64,000 nt of DNA, taken from contig JAIXQR010000007.1 of the NCBI GenBank assembly GCA_027485645.1, positions 248,001 through 312,000 of the forward strand. The letters are read 5' to 3'. The notes under the pieces were generated by a model, which worked only from the letters and a program-made list of their open reading frames with translations, was not told where the DNA came from and searched no databases. This document shows, in pieces, positions 1 to 9,025 of this stretch; the first letter of the stretch is position 1; each line of letters starts with the position of its first letter. Source of the stretch: a bacterium. GTDB taxonomy: Bacteria; Armatimonadota; Fimbriimonadia; Fimbriimonadales; Fimbriimonadaceae. Both the position numbers and the translations under genes were made by a program.

Positions 1-282
1 AACGTTTGAGCAAATGACAAAGTACGTGTCCGTATCAATCGCCTTACCGGGGCCAATCAGCCGAGACCACCATCCAATCGCGTGCGCGTCGCCGCTCAGG
101 GCATGGCAAACGAGAATGGCATTATCCCTGGCGTCATTCGGCTGACCCCAAGTTTCGTAGGCGATCTGGATCGAAGTAAATTCGTACCCGCGCTCGGTCG
201 TAAATGGGCCCAAGTCGGCGATTTGACGTTCGTCGGTTACGGCTGCCGTCCGTTCGTTCTCTTGAAATAGAGCCGAATCCAC
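1..282 (-). CDS. metX: Homoserine O-acetyltransferase MetX, N-terminal part, cut by window edge
   Basis: MetX acylates homoserine as the first committed step of methionine synthesis. The 94 codons seen carry the family's opening signatures: [12 protein letters not shown] near residue 24, [14 protein letters not shown] near residues 57-70 (beta strand and oxyanion region of the alpha/beta hydrolase fold), and [15 protein letters not shown] near residue 77. The catalytic Ser, Asp and His lie beyond the window edge. An in-frame TAG (stop of the preceding gene) sits 24 nt upstream, so GTG at 282 is the only reasonable start; no strong Shine-Dalgarno is visible. It is the last visible gene of the leuS operon. 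Whether the acyl donor is acetyl-CoA or succinyl-CoA cannot be read from this part. Confidence 0.85.
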   Translation of the reverse strand, partial: MDSALFQENERTAAVTDERQIADLGPFTTERGYEFTSIQIAYETWGQPNDARDNAILVCHALSGDAHAIGWWSRLIGPGKAIDTDTYFVICSNV

Positions 283-306
283 TCGGAGAAGGTACCACCG
301 CGCACG

Positions 307-1173
307 CTATTCGAACGGAAGGTTCGCCGGAGGCTCCGGGCGCTTGTAGTTCCGGTGTGATGGTGCTTTGGCGAGCGCGGCGCACTGAAGGATGCTCGTC
401 AAGTGGATTCCCGCCGCCACAAAGATCGGAACAAGCACCCCGAGATTGTCCGGCCGTTTGACGTTCGTCGGTAATCCGGCCATGCCCAAAAGGCCCTTCA
501 AATCGTGTTGCTGCAAGAACAGCCAGAAGATCATGATGATCCAGCCGCCGAAGAAGATTCCCCCTGCGACGCTTCGACCAAGAACAAACTGACCTGCGCC
601 TGGAATAAAGAAGGACAAAAGTGTCGCGGATCGAGCGCTCGCGAGCGACTCGGAAGAGGTTGGCAACAGCGGGTCGCGCAGCGCGTTCCGGAGCTGATCG
701 TCGATTGAGCCACCGGTTGCCGACATGAGCACAACCTCGGCGTACTTCCGTTCTAAGCTGGCGTTTTTGGGGTCGAGCTTGACCGCCTTTTCAAGGGCAG
801 ATTTTGCATCGCGCCATCGCTTTCGCTCAATCATGCCGTCGGCAATGGCTTCGAGTACCAGGGCAGAGCCCGGCGCCACGGCAGCGGCTTCATTGAGCAA
901 CTCGGCCGATTTCTGCTTGTTCCCCCGGATTTTCTCAACGTTCGCGAGACGAATCAGGTTCTCGGCCTGTTGAAGCTTCTCGGGAGTTGGTGGTTCAACA
1001 ACCTCTTCCACCTGCACCTCGACGGGCTTTTCCACCGGCAACGAATCTCGTAGCTGTTTCAGCTTTAGCTCAAGCGCGCCGCTGATATCAGGATCATCAC
1101 TGGCGAGCAACTTGGACTCGACGCGCTTGATCTCGGCGCGAATCTCCGTCACATCGATGTTCTCGTTGCTCAT
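307..1173 (-). CDS. TPR-containing membrane protein
   Basis: A 288-residue protein of unknown function. Residues 1-65 are charged and probably coiled coil with a Pro/Glu/Val-rich linker. Residues about 70-165 form TPR-like helical pairs (for example the segment ending KAVKLDPKNASLE). A hydrophobic block follows at about 187-222, beginning SFFIPGAGQFVLG, which resembles the glycine-rich turn of TM2-type membrane proteins, and another at about 248-272. It probably scaffolds protein contacts at the inner membrane. It begins 2 nt after the stop of the next TPR gene and the two appear co-transcribed behind leuS, so they may work as a pair. Confidence 0.7.
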   Translation of the reverse strand: MSNENIDVTEIRAEIKRVESKLLASDDPDISGALELKLKQLRDSLPVEKPVEVQVEEVVEPPTPEKLQQAENLIRLANVEKIRGNKQKSAELLNEAAAVAPGSALVLEAIADGMIERKRWRDAKSALEKAVKLDPKNASLERKYAEVVLMSATGGSIDDQLRNALRDPLLPTSSESLASARSATLLSFFIPGAGQFVLGRSVAGGIFFGGWIIMIFWLFLQQHDLKGLLGMAGLPTNVKRPDNLGVLVPIFVAAGIHLTSILQCAALAKAPSHRNYKRPEPPANLPFE

Positions 1174-1175
1174 CG

Positions 1176-1937
1176 CTAGTTAGACGTTTTCGGCGGTGTA
1201 TTTTGACTACCCGGCTTTGCCGCGCCCGGTTTCGCGCCTTCGGGATGCGTGGCTCGGTATTCGGCATCAATCAAGGTTGCAATTTGTAAGGATCGTTTAT
1301 GGTTCGGATCGAGCTTGAGGGCATAGGCGATGTCGTTCATCGCCGGCTGCATGTTGCCTAGTTGCAAGCTACAGCTCGCCCGCGCCGAAAGGTAGTTGGG
1401 CGAGTTGTTGACTTGCTGAGCCGCGTAGTCGGCATCGTCGAACGCCGTCTTGAAGTCGCCGACGCTCTGGTAAATCAGACTGCGAACGTAGCGAGCTTCG
1501 GCAAGCGTGAGCCGCGTAGCTTCTTTGACGGCGCTGTTGCCGTTCGCGGTGGATTGCCGCAGAATCTCTTCGCCGCTCAGGATGGCTTGATTGAGGCTAG
1601 CCTCGGCCAGATCCGTGTTAGCAAGAGCGAAATAGCAACGCCCGGCCTGGAATGCTGGTTCGACCGCCGTTGGCCGGTACAGCATCATCGTTTCGTACAA
1701 CTTCGTCGCCTTGTCCAGATTCACTTTCTCGGCTTCGGTGAGGTCTTCCGAACGATCAAACTTTTCAAGCGGCGTCCGACAGAGCTCAAGCGCCTCATCA
1801 CTGCGCAGTTCGTATTCGCCGTTGCTCGTGACCATCTGCACTCCATTTGGCGCGGCGGGCGGCCGGTTGGAGAGGAAGACGATCAGCGCAAGACCGCAAA
1901 AAACGAGGATCGGAACTGCCCAGTTTGGAATCTTCAT
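1176..1937 (-). CDS. Membrane-anchored TPR protein
   Basis: 253 residues with one N-terminal membrane segment (residues about 6-24, NWAVPILVFCGLALIVFL) and no cleavage site, so the rest should face the periplasm or cytoplasm as a tethered domain. From about residue 60 to 225 there are repeated TPR-like helices: an ALKLDPNHKRSLQIA unit near the end and alanine-rich helix pairs before it. The last 25 residues are Gly/Pro/Lys-rich and look disordered. It lies 2 nt after leuS and 2 nt before another TPR membrane gene. TPR proteins are adaptors; no partner can be named. Confidence 0.7.
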   Translation of the reverse strand: MKIPNWAVPILVFCGLALIVFLSNRPPAAPNGVQMVTSNGEYELRSDEALELCRTPLEKFDRSEDLTEAEKVNLDKATKLYETMMLYRPTAVEPAFQAGRCYFALANTDLAEASLNQAILSGEEILRQSTANGNSAVKEATRLTLAEARYVRSLIYQSVGDFKTAFDDADYAAQQVNNSPNYLSARASCSLQLGNMQPAMNDIAYALKLDPNHKRSLQIATLIDAEYRATHPEGAKPGAAKPGSQNTPPKTSN

Positions 1938-1939
1938 GC

Positions 1940-4666
1940 TTAGTTCGCTACGATGTTGACAAGCTTGCCGGGGACGACAATGATCTTTCGCACCGTGTTC
2001 CCTTCAAGATACGGCAGGATCTTCGGATGCGCTAGAGCCTGCGCCTCGTGCGTGGCATTGTCTGTGCCGACCGGCAAATCGAAGGTTGCGCGGAGTTTGC
2101 CGTTCACCTGAACCGCAATCGTCACCTCGTCTTCTGCCGCCAAACTTGGATTGCTGACGGGCCACTCAGCTTCAAGCGTGAAGCCAGCTTTACCGATCGA
2201 TTCCCAGAGTTCGTCGGAAGCGAACGGAGCGATTGGAGCCATGAGAAGGATCAACGTTTCAAGGGCTTCGCTAAACGCCAACGCCTGAACGCGCGCATCG
2301 ACTCCCGCGAAGTTAGCCGCCGCGAACTGCTCGTTCAAGCCGTTCACGTACTTCATGAGCCATGAAACATATGTGTTGAAGCTGAACCGATCCAAGTCGT
2401 CCGTGCACGACGCGATGGTTTGGTGGGTAACGCGTCGGATTTGCCGCGCGACCGAGTCCAACTCCTCAAACGCCAGCAGCGACTTCCAGTCGGAGGTGTA
2501 GTGGGTCTTCAGCGTGTCGACGATCTTGAAGACGCGGTTGAGGAACTTTGCCGCGCTCTCCACGCCCTCGCTCTTCCACTCGACGTCCGAGTTGAACGGT
2601 GCGACGAACAGCATGTAGATTCGCAGTGCGTCCGCGCCGTAGGTCGAGACCATCTCTTCTGGCGCAACGACGTTGCCTTTCGACTTACTCATTCGCGCCC
2701 ATCGCCACATCAGCTGGTCTTTCGGCAGGGTCTTCGCTTCGTCAAAGCTGACCAAAATGCCGTCTTCGCCGATGTCCAGGCGTTCGTCCTCGCGTGGCTT
2801 TCGGTACGGCGTGTGAGCAAGAACCTGCCCCTGGTTCTGCAGGCGCTGGAACGGCTCCTGCACGTCCACCAAACCGGCATCGTAAAGGACCTTCGTCCAG
2901 AACCGTGCATAGAGCAGGTGCATGACGGCATGCTCCGCGCCACCAACGTAGGTGTCCACGGGCATCCAGTACTTTGCCGCCTCCGTGCTCCACGGCTTGT
3001 CGAAATTGTGTGGGTCGCAGAAGCGGAGAAAGTACCAAGAAGAGCACGCAAAGCCGCCCATCGTGTCGGTCTCTCGCATCCCGAGTCGTCCGTCGTTGTC
3101 CGTGGCGTTCACGAAGGCCGGAATGTGAGCCAGCGGGGAAGTGCCATCGCCGGAAGGCTCGTAGTGGTCCACCTTCGGCAGCTCAACGGGCAAGCTGGAA
3201 GTGCTGACGAGGTGCATATCGCCATCCTTCGTGTGGACGATCGGAATCGGGCAGCCCCAGTACCGTTGCCGAGAAATCAGCCAGTCGCGCAGCTTGTACT
3301 GAATCTTTCGCTGACCGATCTGGTGAGCTTCAACCCACTCACCCAGGTTCTGCTGAGCGATCGGAATCGACATTTCGTCGTACTCGCCCGAGTTGATTAG
3401 GACGGATTCCTTGGATGCAAAGACCGGGTTGAACGCGGTCGGGTCGTTCAGATACCGCTGGTAAACCTCGTCAGTCGATTCGCCCTCTTTCGCGAACGGT
3501 TCGAGGTAGTCGGTCGTGGGCTTGATGACGGGCACGACTGGAATGCCGAACTTAACCGAAAAGTCGAAGTCGCGCTGGTCGTGTCCCGGAACCGCCATGA
3601 TGGCGCCGGTGCCGTAAGTCGCCAGAACATAGTCGGCAATCCAAATTTGAACGCGCTTTCCGTTGCTTGGATTAATTGCGTACGCGCCGGTGAAAACGCC
3701 CGTCTTTTCGCGGCTGTCCGATTGTCGATCCGCGTCCGAAAGGGTCTTGGCCTGGTCCTGGTACTCCTTGATGCGGGCCTGATCTTCTTCGGTAATGGGC
3801 AAAGAAGCGATCAGCGGGTGTTCTGGCGCAAGCACGCAAAACGTCATACCGAAGACGGTATCGATGCGGGTCGTGAAGACATCGAAGGTGAGTGGCTTCT
3901 CGGTTTGTGGTTCGTCGACGTCAAGGTCAATCGGGCCCTCGGGGCGACCGGTCTCCGCAACCTTGAGGGTGAATTGAACGCCTTCGCTGCGCCCGATCCA
4001 ATTGCGTTGCTGGTTCTTAATTCCCTCTGGCCAATCCACCAAGTCAAGGTCGTCAATCAGTCGCTGAGCATAGTCGGTGATCTTAAAGAACCACTGCGGA
4101 ATGTACTTCTTCTCAACTAGAGCGCCAGATCGCTCTGCGCGTCCGCCAACCACTTCTTCATCAGCTAGAACAGTCTTGTCGATCGGATCCCAGTTAACCG
4201 CGGCTAGTTTTCGGTAGGCCAAACCTCGATTAAAGAGAACGCCAAAGATCCATTGGGTCCACTTGTAGTAGTCCGCGTCGGAAGACTTAAACGAGCGGGA
4301 CCAGTCGAAGGAGATTCCGATCAGGTCCATCTGCCGGCGGTAGGTTGCGGCGTACCGCTCAATCATTTCGGCCGGGTGGGTTTGGCGCTTGATCGCTTCG
4401 TTTTCCGCTGGAAGGCCAAAGGCGTCAAAGCCCATTGGGTGCAAAACGTTGTAGCCCTGCATGAGCTTCATGCGGCAGACCACGTCGGTTGGAATGTAGT
4501 TTCGGCAATGGCCGATGCTTAGACCCGCACCAGATGGATACGGGAAGAAGTCAAGACCGTAAAACTTGGGCCGGCCGGGAGTTTCTTTCGTTTTGAAAAG
4601 TTCTGCTTCTTGCCAACGCTCGCGCCACTTGGACTCAAAACTCTGCGGTTCGTACCGATCTGCCAT
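1940..4666 (-). CDS. leuS: Leucyl-tRNA synthetase
   Basis: 908-residue class I aminoacyl-tRNA synthetase that charges tRNA-Leu in the cytoplasm. Seen: the HIGH-type motif as SIGHCRNYIPTD near residue 50, the CP1 editing insertion (TTRIDTVFGMTF near 265, followed by GTGAIMAVPGHDQRDFDF near 355), and the KMSKS loop as ARMSKSKGNVV near residue 660. The C-terminal anticodon-binding and LeuRS-specific domains follow, with a final VNGKLRATFDLP segment. Length and motif order are those of a full bacterial LeuRS. It starts 25 nt after a lipoprotein gene and probably heads the TPR-TPR-metX operon. Confidence 0.97.
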   Translation of the reverse strand: MADRYEPQSFESKWRERWQEAELFKTKETPGRPKFYGLDFFPYPSGAGLSIGHCRNYIPTDVVCRMKLMQGYNVLHPMGFDAFGLPAENEAIKRQTHPAEMIERYAATYRRQMDLIGISFDWSRSFKSSDADYYKWTQWIFGVLFNRGLAYRKLAAVNWDPIDKTVLADEEVVGGRAERSGALVEKKYIPQWFFKITDYAQRLIDDLDLVDWPEGIKNQQRNWIGRSEGVQFTLKVAETGRPEGPIDLDVDEPQTEKPLTFDVFTTRIDTVFGMTFCVLAPEHPLIASLPITEEDQARIKEYQDQAKTLSDADRQSDSREKTGVFTGAYAINPSNGKRVQIWIADYVLATYGTGAIMAVPGHDQRDFDFSVKFGIPVVPVIKPTTDYLEPFAKEGESTDEVYQRYLNDPTAFNPVFASKESVLINSGEYDEMSIPIAQQNLGEWVEAHQIGQRKIQYKLRDWLISRQRYWGCPIPIVHTKDGDMHLVSTSSLPVELPKVDHYEPSGDGTSPLAHIPAFVNATDNDGRLGMRETDTMGGFACSSWYFLRFCDPHNFDKPWSTEAAKYWMPVDTYVGGAEHAVMHLLYARFWTKVLYDAGLVDVQEPFQRLQNQGQVLAHTPYRKPREDERLDIGEDGILVSFDEAKTLPKDQLMWRWARMSKSKGNVVAPEEMVSTYGADALRIYMLFVAPFNSDVEWKSEGVESAAKFLNRVFKIVDTLKTHYTSDWKSLLAFEELDSVARQIRRVTHQTIASCTDDLDRFSFNTYVSWLMKYVNGLNEQFAAANFAGVDARVQALAFSEALETLILLMAPIAPFASDELWESIGKAGFTLEAEWPVSNPSLAAEDEVTIAVQVNGKLRATFDLPVGTDNATHEAQALAHPKILPYLEGNTVRKIIVVPGKLVNIVAN

Positions 4667-4691
4667 TTGCGCGCTAAGGGTACCGCGAGGG

Positions 4692-5177
4692 CTACATGGG
4701 GTTGGTTGCGGGCTTCTTTTCCGTTTCGGAAACGATGCCCTTGGCCCGAATGACCGTTCCTTCGCTTTCTGCGGTGACGGACAACATCAGGAACGTGCCC
4801 GACTTAGTTCGGCCCATGATGTCCACGCCGTTCTCTTTCTTGAAACTCTGCAGTGCAAAGACACCCTCGTAAAACTTTGCGACCTTATCCACTGGGTCTT
4901 TCGTAACCATGGTCAAAGCGAGACGGTATTCGCCCTGATCGTTCTTGTACGACTTGTTCACAGTCTCGTCGTCGAAGCTTGCGCCCGGATACGCCGGAAC
5001 CTGCATCTTTTCCGCGACTTGTTCCGGCTTGGTGAAGGCGGGCTTGAGTTCGGTGCCCTTGGATGTTGCGGCCTCTTCCTTCGTGACCGGCGCGTCCTTG
5101 GTGGCGGTCGGAGGTGCTCCGCAGCCTACGATCAAGGCCGACAAGATACAGGCGAATGAAAGGGGTCCCAAGCGCAT
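4692..5177 (-). CDS. Small predicted lipoprotein
   Basis: A 161-residue exported protein of unknown function. The N-terminus is a lipoprotein signal: MRLGP, a hydrophobic stretch, then the lipobox LIVGC with the acylated Cys near residue 19. Open sequence continues upstream to 5423, but that part is antisense to the neighbouring pseudouridine synthase and has no signal peptide, so ATG 5177 is the right start. The mature part has a Lys/Glu/Thr-rich linker and then a compact domain with VPAYPGASFDDET and VAKFYEGVF, a layout I have seen in uncharacterised secreted proteins. It lies divergent from rluD, 28 bp away. Confidence 0.75.
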   Translation of the reverse strand: MRLGPLSFACILSALIVGCGAPPTATKDAPVTKEEAATSKGTELKPAFTKPEQVAEKMQVPAYPGASFDDETVNKSYKNDQGEYRLALTMVTKDPVDKVAKFYEGVFALQSFKKENGVDIMGRTKSGTFLMLSVTAESEGTVIRAKGIVSETEKKPATNPM

Positions 5178-5205
5178 TCCTTGAGTATGAAGGAAGAATA
5201 CAGGA

Positions 5206-6105
5206 ATGACATTCACTGCAGATGCGCATGAAAGACTCGATAAGGCGCTCGCGCGGTGGTTGCCCGCCCATAGTCGTGCCCGGCTCGTGAAGCTGATCGA
5301 CGCCGGAGAAGTTCTGGTCAACACCAAGACGGCGAAGCCGAGCTTGATGCTGGAAGTGGGTTGGACCGTTGAAGTCCCGGTCATTTCCGAAGCCGCCGAA
5401 CACGACCTGACGCCCGCTGACATCCCGCTTGAAATTGCCTACGAAGATGAGTACCTGCTGGTGGTTAACAAGCCACGTGGTTTAGCCGTTCACCCAGCAT
5501 CCACGCTCAAGGAGCCGTCGATGGTGAATGCGCTTCTCGCTCGCAACCACGAATTGAGCGGTACCGGCGGCTCGTATCGCCCCGGAATCGTGCACCGATT
5601 GGACAAGGACACCACCGGCCTTCTCGTGGTCGCTAAGACGGACGCGGTTCACGTCGCGCTTGCACGGCAGATTGCCGGCAAGACCGCCGAGCGTCGTTAC
5701 ATGGCGGTTGTTGCGGGGCGCGTGGAACGGGAGAAGTTTACGATTGAGGCCGGAATTGGCCGCTCGAAGCGCAACCGGCTTCTGATGGCGGTGGATCACA
5801 ACGGCAAGCCAGCGATCACGCACGTGAAAGTTCTTGCCCGGGTGGATGCCGGGACGTTGGTCGGTTGTCGCCTGGAAACGGGCCGAACTCACCAGATTCG
5901 GGTCCACCTCAGCGCGGTAGCGCACCCGGTGCTTGGCGATCGTCTCTATGCGCCAAAGGAATTCCAGAAGACGCCATTGCAGTTGCACTCCGCCTACTTG
6001 AGCTTTGTTCACCCGGTTACCGAAAAGCAGATCACGTGTACGGCAAATACGCCTCCCGATTTCCTAGCATCTGCGGTCGGTAAAGAGCAGCTCGATCCGT
6101 TTTAG
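5206..6105 (+). CDS. rluD: RluA/RluD-family 23S rRNA pseudouridine synthase
   Basis: 299 residues. An N-terminal S4 RNA-binding domain (residues 1-60, RLDKALARWLPAHSRARL) is followed by the RluA-type catalytic domain. The active-site motif is GIVHRLDKDTTGLLVVAKT with the catalytic Asp near residue 132. The GRTHQIRVHLSAVAHPVLGD signature near 225 is also intact. The S4 domain and length fit RluD or the YlyB group, which isomerise uridines in 23S rRNA; the exact target position cannot be told. Its stop overlaps the convergent DUF393 gene by 4 bp. Confidence 0.9.
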   Translation: MTFTADAHERLDKALARWLPAHSRARLVKLIDAGEVLVNTKTAKPSLMLEVGWTVEVPVISEAAEHDLTPADIPLEIAYEDEYLLVVNKPRGLAVHPASTLKEPSMVNALLARNHELSGTGGSYRPGIVHRLDKDTTGLLVVAKTDAVHVALARQIAGKTAERRYMAVVAGRVEREKFTIEAGIGRSKRNRLLMAVDHNGKPAITHVKVLARVDAGTLVGCRLETGRTHQIRVHLSAVAHPVLGDRLYAPKEFQKTPLQLHSAYLSFVHPVTEKQITCTANTPPDFLASAVGKEQLDPF

Positions 6106-6518
6106 GGAAGAAAAGTAGCGCGTTCTTCGGGGGTTGGCAGGCGACACGAGTCTCGTTTGCCAAACCACCGGTATCGATTGCGGGCGACCCACTTGTAGAT
6201 GGAATCTCGCAAGAACCGGGGCACTAGTTTCCCGGCGGTCGCGAGGAATCGGTATCCCGGGGACAGGTAGCTCAGGATTTTAAGCACGGCATCGCTCCGG
6301 CTCAGGACCTCGCCTTCTACCCAAATCAGGATGCTATCGGGATCTCCCTCACTCAGGTGATCTGGAACGATCTGGGCAGCCGTGGTCCCCTGAAGTGACG
6401 CGTACTGAATCTGCCGCTTGCGGTCGTGCCGAACGAGCCAGTCGATCGCTCCGTTGCACAAGTTGCAGACGCCGTCAAAGAATACGATGGGGCCCTTGGG
6501 GCCGCCAGAATCGGTCAT
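6102..6518 (-). CDS. DCC-family (DUF393) thiol-disulfide oxidoreductase-like protein
   Basis: 138-residue protein of the DCC family. The defining motif FFDGVCNLCNGAIDWLVRHD lies at residues 13-32 and holds a CxxC pair typical of thioredoxin-like folds. A second conserved block ILSYLSPGYRFLA is present in the C-terminal half. Members are proposed disulfide oxidoreductases without a settled substrate. The start codon overlaps the stop of ispH (ATGA), so it is translationally coupled to that gene. Confidence 0.85.
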   Translation of the reverse strand: MTDSGGPKGPIVFFDGVCNLCNGAIDWLVRHDRKRQIQYASLQGTTAAQIVPDHLSEGDPDSILIWVEGEVLSRSDAVLKILSYLSPGYRFLATAGKLVPRFLRDSIYKWVARNRYRWFGKRDSCRLPTPEERATFLP

Positions 6519-7459
6519 TTCGCCATCGCGAGCGCGATCAAATCGCGCGATGGGCGGAAGGTGACATCTTCCTTGATCGTCTCAAGCACCGTTACCGGAA
6601 CATGCTCTTGTCCACGTAGCAATTCACCGACGATGGCTTCGACGAGATCCTCGGGCGTGGACGCTCCAGAGGAAATTCCGATCGTGCCGTAGTCGGTCTT
6701 CCAGTGCGGCAAAATTTCGTCTGGCGTCATCAGGAGGTGAGATTCTGCGCCACTGACTTCCGCTACCTCACGCAGTCGATTCGAGTTGGATGAGGTGGTT
6801 GAACCGACGACGAGGACGAGATCGGACATCGAAGCGAGCTCACGAATGGCAGTCTGCCGGTTGGTGGTTGCATAGCAAATGTCCTCTTTCGCCGGGGTCG
6901 TAATTTGCGGGAACCGGCGCTTCAGGACGGCCATCGTTGCGCGAACTTCGTCCACGCTCAGGGTCGTCTGGGTCAAAACGGCGAGTCGCTCGTAGTGGGG
7001 AATATCGAGCTTTTCGGCGTCTTCTGGCGTTTCGACCAGCACCATTCGGTCCGGCGCCTGGCCCATGCTTCCTTCGGCCTCGACGTGGCCGTCATGGCCG
7101 ATGTAGATCATGAAGTAGTCGCGGGCAGCGTAGTGTTTGGCCTCGTTGTGGACCTTGGTGACCAGCGGGCACGTGGCGTCGATGATCTGCAAATCGCGCT
7201 CACGGGACTGGCGGCGAATCTCCGGGGATACGCCATGGGCCGAGTAAACGACCACGGCGCCGTTTGGAATGTCCGCGATGTCCTCGACGAAAACCACGCC
7301 TTGAGATTCAAAGCTTCGAACGACATGCTCGTTGTGGACAATGGCGTGACGAACGTACACCGGTGCCCCGTGAATTTTCAGGGCAAGGCTCACAACTTCA
7401 ATGGCGTACGAAACTCCGGCGCAGAAGCCTCGTGGCGCGGCAAGAACGATTCGGTCCAC
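6515..7459 (-). CDS. ispH: 4-hydroxy-3-methylbut-2-enyl diphosphate reductase
   Basis: IspH (LytB) makes IPP and DMAPP in the last step of the MEP isoprenoid pathway, using a [4Fe-4S] cluster. The three cluster cysteines are visible: APRGFCAGV (Cys13), DATCPLVTKVH near residue 97 and DICYATTNRQ near residue 195. The substrate-binding TTSSNSNRL segment is near 220. 314 residues is the normal length. It sits 3 nt after folB and overlaps the downstream DUF393 gene by 4 bp, so the three form one leftward operon. Confidence 0.96.
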   Translation of the reverse strand: MDRIVLAAPRGFCAGVSYAIEVVSLALKIHGAPVYVRHAIVHNEHVVRSFESQGVVFVEDIADIPNGAVVVYSAHGVSPEIRRQSRERDLQIIDATCPLVTKVHNEAKHYAARDYFMIYIGHDGHVEAEGSMGQAPDRMVLVETPEDAEKLDIPHYERLAVLTQTTLSVDEVRATMAVLKRRFPQITTPAKEDICYATTNRQTAIRELASMSDLVLVVGSTTSSNSNRLREVAEVSGAESHLLMTPDEILPHWKTDYGTIGISSGASTPEDLVEAIVGELLRGQEHVPVTVLETIKEDVTFRPSRDLIALAMAK

Positions 7460-7462
7460 GTC

Positions 7463-7873
7463 CTATTCTACGTTCTCCGAGGCGTCGGCACCACGGACCA
7501 CCACGAGGCGGCATCCGACCTCCGCGACAATCACAGGAGCAGGCGGCAGCGGTTTTCCGACCGTTATGCCTACAGACTCGACCTTCAAAAATTCCTGAAG
7601 AATCGCGTCGGCAATCACTCGGGCAAGCCGTTCCACGGTTCGGTATTGGTGGGTCTGGATGATCTGGGTCACTTGCTTCGCGATCGCGCCGTAATCCACC
7701 GTACCGTGGATGTCGTCAGATTCACATGCCGAACAATCTGGGACTTGCAGTTCGAGCGAAACGCGGTATCGATGGCCGATTTCTTGCTCGGCGTCGGGCA
7801 CGCCGTGGTACCCGTAAGCCTCCAGTCCGGTGATGAAGACGGTCCCAAATGGTCCGGTTTGTTGTATTGCCAT
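7463..7873 (-). CDS. folB: Dihydroneopterin aldolase
   Basis: FolB cleaves 7,8-dihydroneopterin to 6-hydroxymethyl-dihydropterin and glycolaldehyde in folate synthesis. The 136-residue protein has the family layout: ITGLEAYGYHGVPDAEQEIGH-type opening with the substrate-binding Tyr and Glu near residues 20-28, DYGAIAKQV in the middle, ERLARVIADAIL, and the VGKPLPP segment with the catalytic Lys near residue 107. It heads a folB-ispH-DUF393 operon. Its ATG overlaps the -10 box of the divergent nusA promoter. Confidence 0.9.
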   Translation of the reverse strand: MAIQQTGPFGTVFITGLEAYGYHGVPDAEQEIGHRYRVSLELQVPDCSACESDDIHGTVDYGAIAKQVTQIIQTHQYRTVERLARVIADAILQEFLKVESVGITVGKPLPPAPVIVAEVGCRLVVVRGADASENVE

Positions 7874-7881
7874 GCTATAAT
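7873..7881 (+). promoter_or_regulatory. Extended -10 promoter of the nusA operon
   Basis: TGCTATAAT is a perfect TGn extended -10 element. The matching -35 position (TCCGGT at 17 bp spacing) is poor, as expected for an extended -10 promoter. It would start transcription near 7888 and give a leader of about 80 nt before nusA. The box overlaps the folB start codon, so RNA polymerase binding here could interfere with folB expression. Confidence 0.6.
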
Positions 7882-7910
7882 TTCAGCACAACCGAACAGC
7901 GACCAATGAC

Positions 7911-7934
7911 AGGTGGCTCATGCCGCCTTTTTTT
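7911..7934 (+). terminator. Terminator-like hairpin in the nusA leader
   Basis: AGGTGGC (7911-7917), a 4-nt loop tcat, then GCCGCCT (7922-7928) form a 7-bp stem with one G-U pair, followed directly by seven T residues (7928-7934). This is the shape of an intrinsic terminator, placed between the promoter and the nusA ribosome-binding site, so it is a candidate attenuator. Confidence 0.6.
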
Positions 7935-7968
7935 GTTCGTAAAGTTTAGTAAAAACGGAGGCACGGCG

Positions 7969-9009
7969 ATGGATATTCTGCAACAACTTAAAGTAATCGC
8001 GTCTGAGCGCGACTTACCAGTCGAAGAGCTCCAGCTTGATTTGGAAGAGGCCCTGGCAGCCGCGTACAAGCAGTTTATTGGAGCACGCGAAGGCGAAATC
8101 AAGGTGAGCATCACTTTGAACCCGCTAAGCGCAAACGTTGGAAAGGAAGTTGTGGGGCTCGTCACCGACCCACGATTGCAAATTTCCCTGGAAGACGCTC
8201 GAAAGAAGGATCCGAAGATCGAAGTCGGCGAACTTCTCTTCGTCCAAGTCGATCCGCTTCAGTTCGGACGAATTGCGGCGCAGACCACGAAGCAAGTTCT
8301 CCAGCAGAAACTGCGAGATTCGGAGCGAAACCGAATTACGACCATCTTCACCGAGAAGTTGGGTGACATCGTCACTGGCACGGTTTCTCGCCGAGAAGCG
8401 GACCGAGTCATCATCCAGGTCAACAAGGTCGAAGCAGAAATGCCGCGTCGTGAGCAGGTGCCAACCGAGCCGTACCGATTGAACGACCGCTTGAAGGTTT
8501 TTGTCCTTAAGGTGGACGAGATGATGCGCGGACGAATCCGCGTTGTGGTCAGCCGAACTCACCCGATCTTGCTGCGCAAGTTGCTGGAGCTCGAAGTTCC
8601 AGAAATCGAGCAAGGAATCGTTGTGATCAAGAGCGTTGCCCGAGAACCCGGCCAGCGAAGCAAGATTGCCGTTCTGAGCACCGACGAGCGAATTGATCCG
8701 ATCGGCGCGTGCATCGGACCCCGAGGCGCCCGCGTTCAGGCCATCGTGGATGAGCTTTACGACGAAAAGATCGACGTGATCCTATACAGCGAGGATCCGA
8801 AGAAGTTCATCATCGATGCGCTTTCGCCTGCCAAGGTGAACTCGATCAAGATCAACGACATCGAGAAGAGTGCTTTGGTCATCGTGCCCGATAACCAGCT
8901 GTCCCTTGCCATCGGTAAGGGTGGTCAAAACGTTCGACTTGCCGCTCGACTCACCGAGTGGAAGATCGACATTCGAAGCGAAAGTCAGTCCTCCGGGGCA
9001 AAGGCCTAG
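7969..9009 (+). CDS. nusA: Transcription termination/antitermination protein NusA
   Basis: NusA binds RNA polymerase and nascent RNA and modulates pausing, termination and antitermination. 346 residues give the four-domain core: N-terminal polymerase-binding domain (1-125), S1 domain (about 130-200, GDIVTGTVSRREADRVIIQV), then KH1 and KH2 (for example IGPRGARVQAIVDEL and the GKGGQNVRLAARLT motif near 320). There is no acidic C-terminal extension as in gamma-proteobacteria. The start is fixed by ATG 7969 with AACGGAGGC 7 nt upstream; the open frame further upstream runs through the leader hairpin. It heads nusA-rnpM-infB; rimP, the usual upstream neighbour, is absent. Confidence 0.96.
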   Translation: MDILQQLKVIASERDLPVEELQLDLEEALAAAYKQFIGAREGEIKVSITLNPLSANVGKEVVGLVTDPRLQISLEDARKKDPKIEVGELLFVQVDPLQFGRIAAQTTKQVLQQKLRDSERNRITTIFTEKLGDIVTGTVSRREADRVIIQVNKVEAEMPRREQVPTEPYRLNDRLKVFVLKVDEMMRGRIRVVVSRTHPILLRKLLELEVPEIEQGIVVIKSVAREPGQRSKIAVLSTDERIDPIGACIGPRGARVQAIVDELYDEKIDVILYSEDPKKFIIDALSPAKVNSIKINDIEKSALVIVPDNQLSLAIGKGGQNVRLAARLTEWKIDIRSESQSSGAKA

Positions 9010-9025
9010 CCTCTTTAAGAACTTA

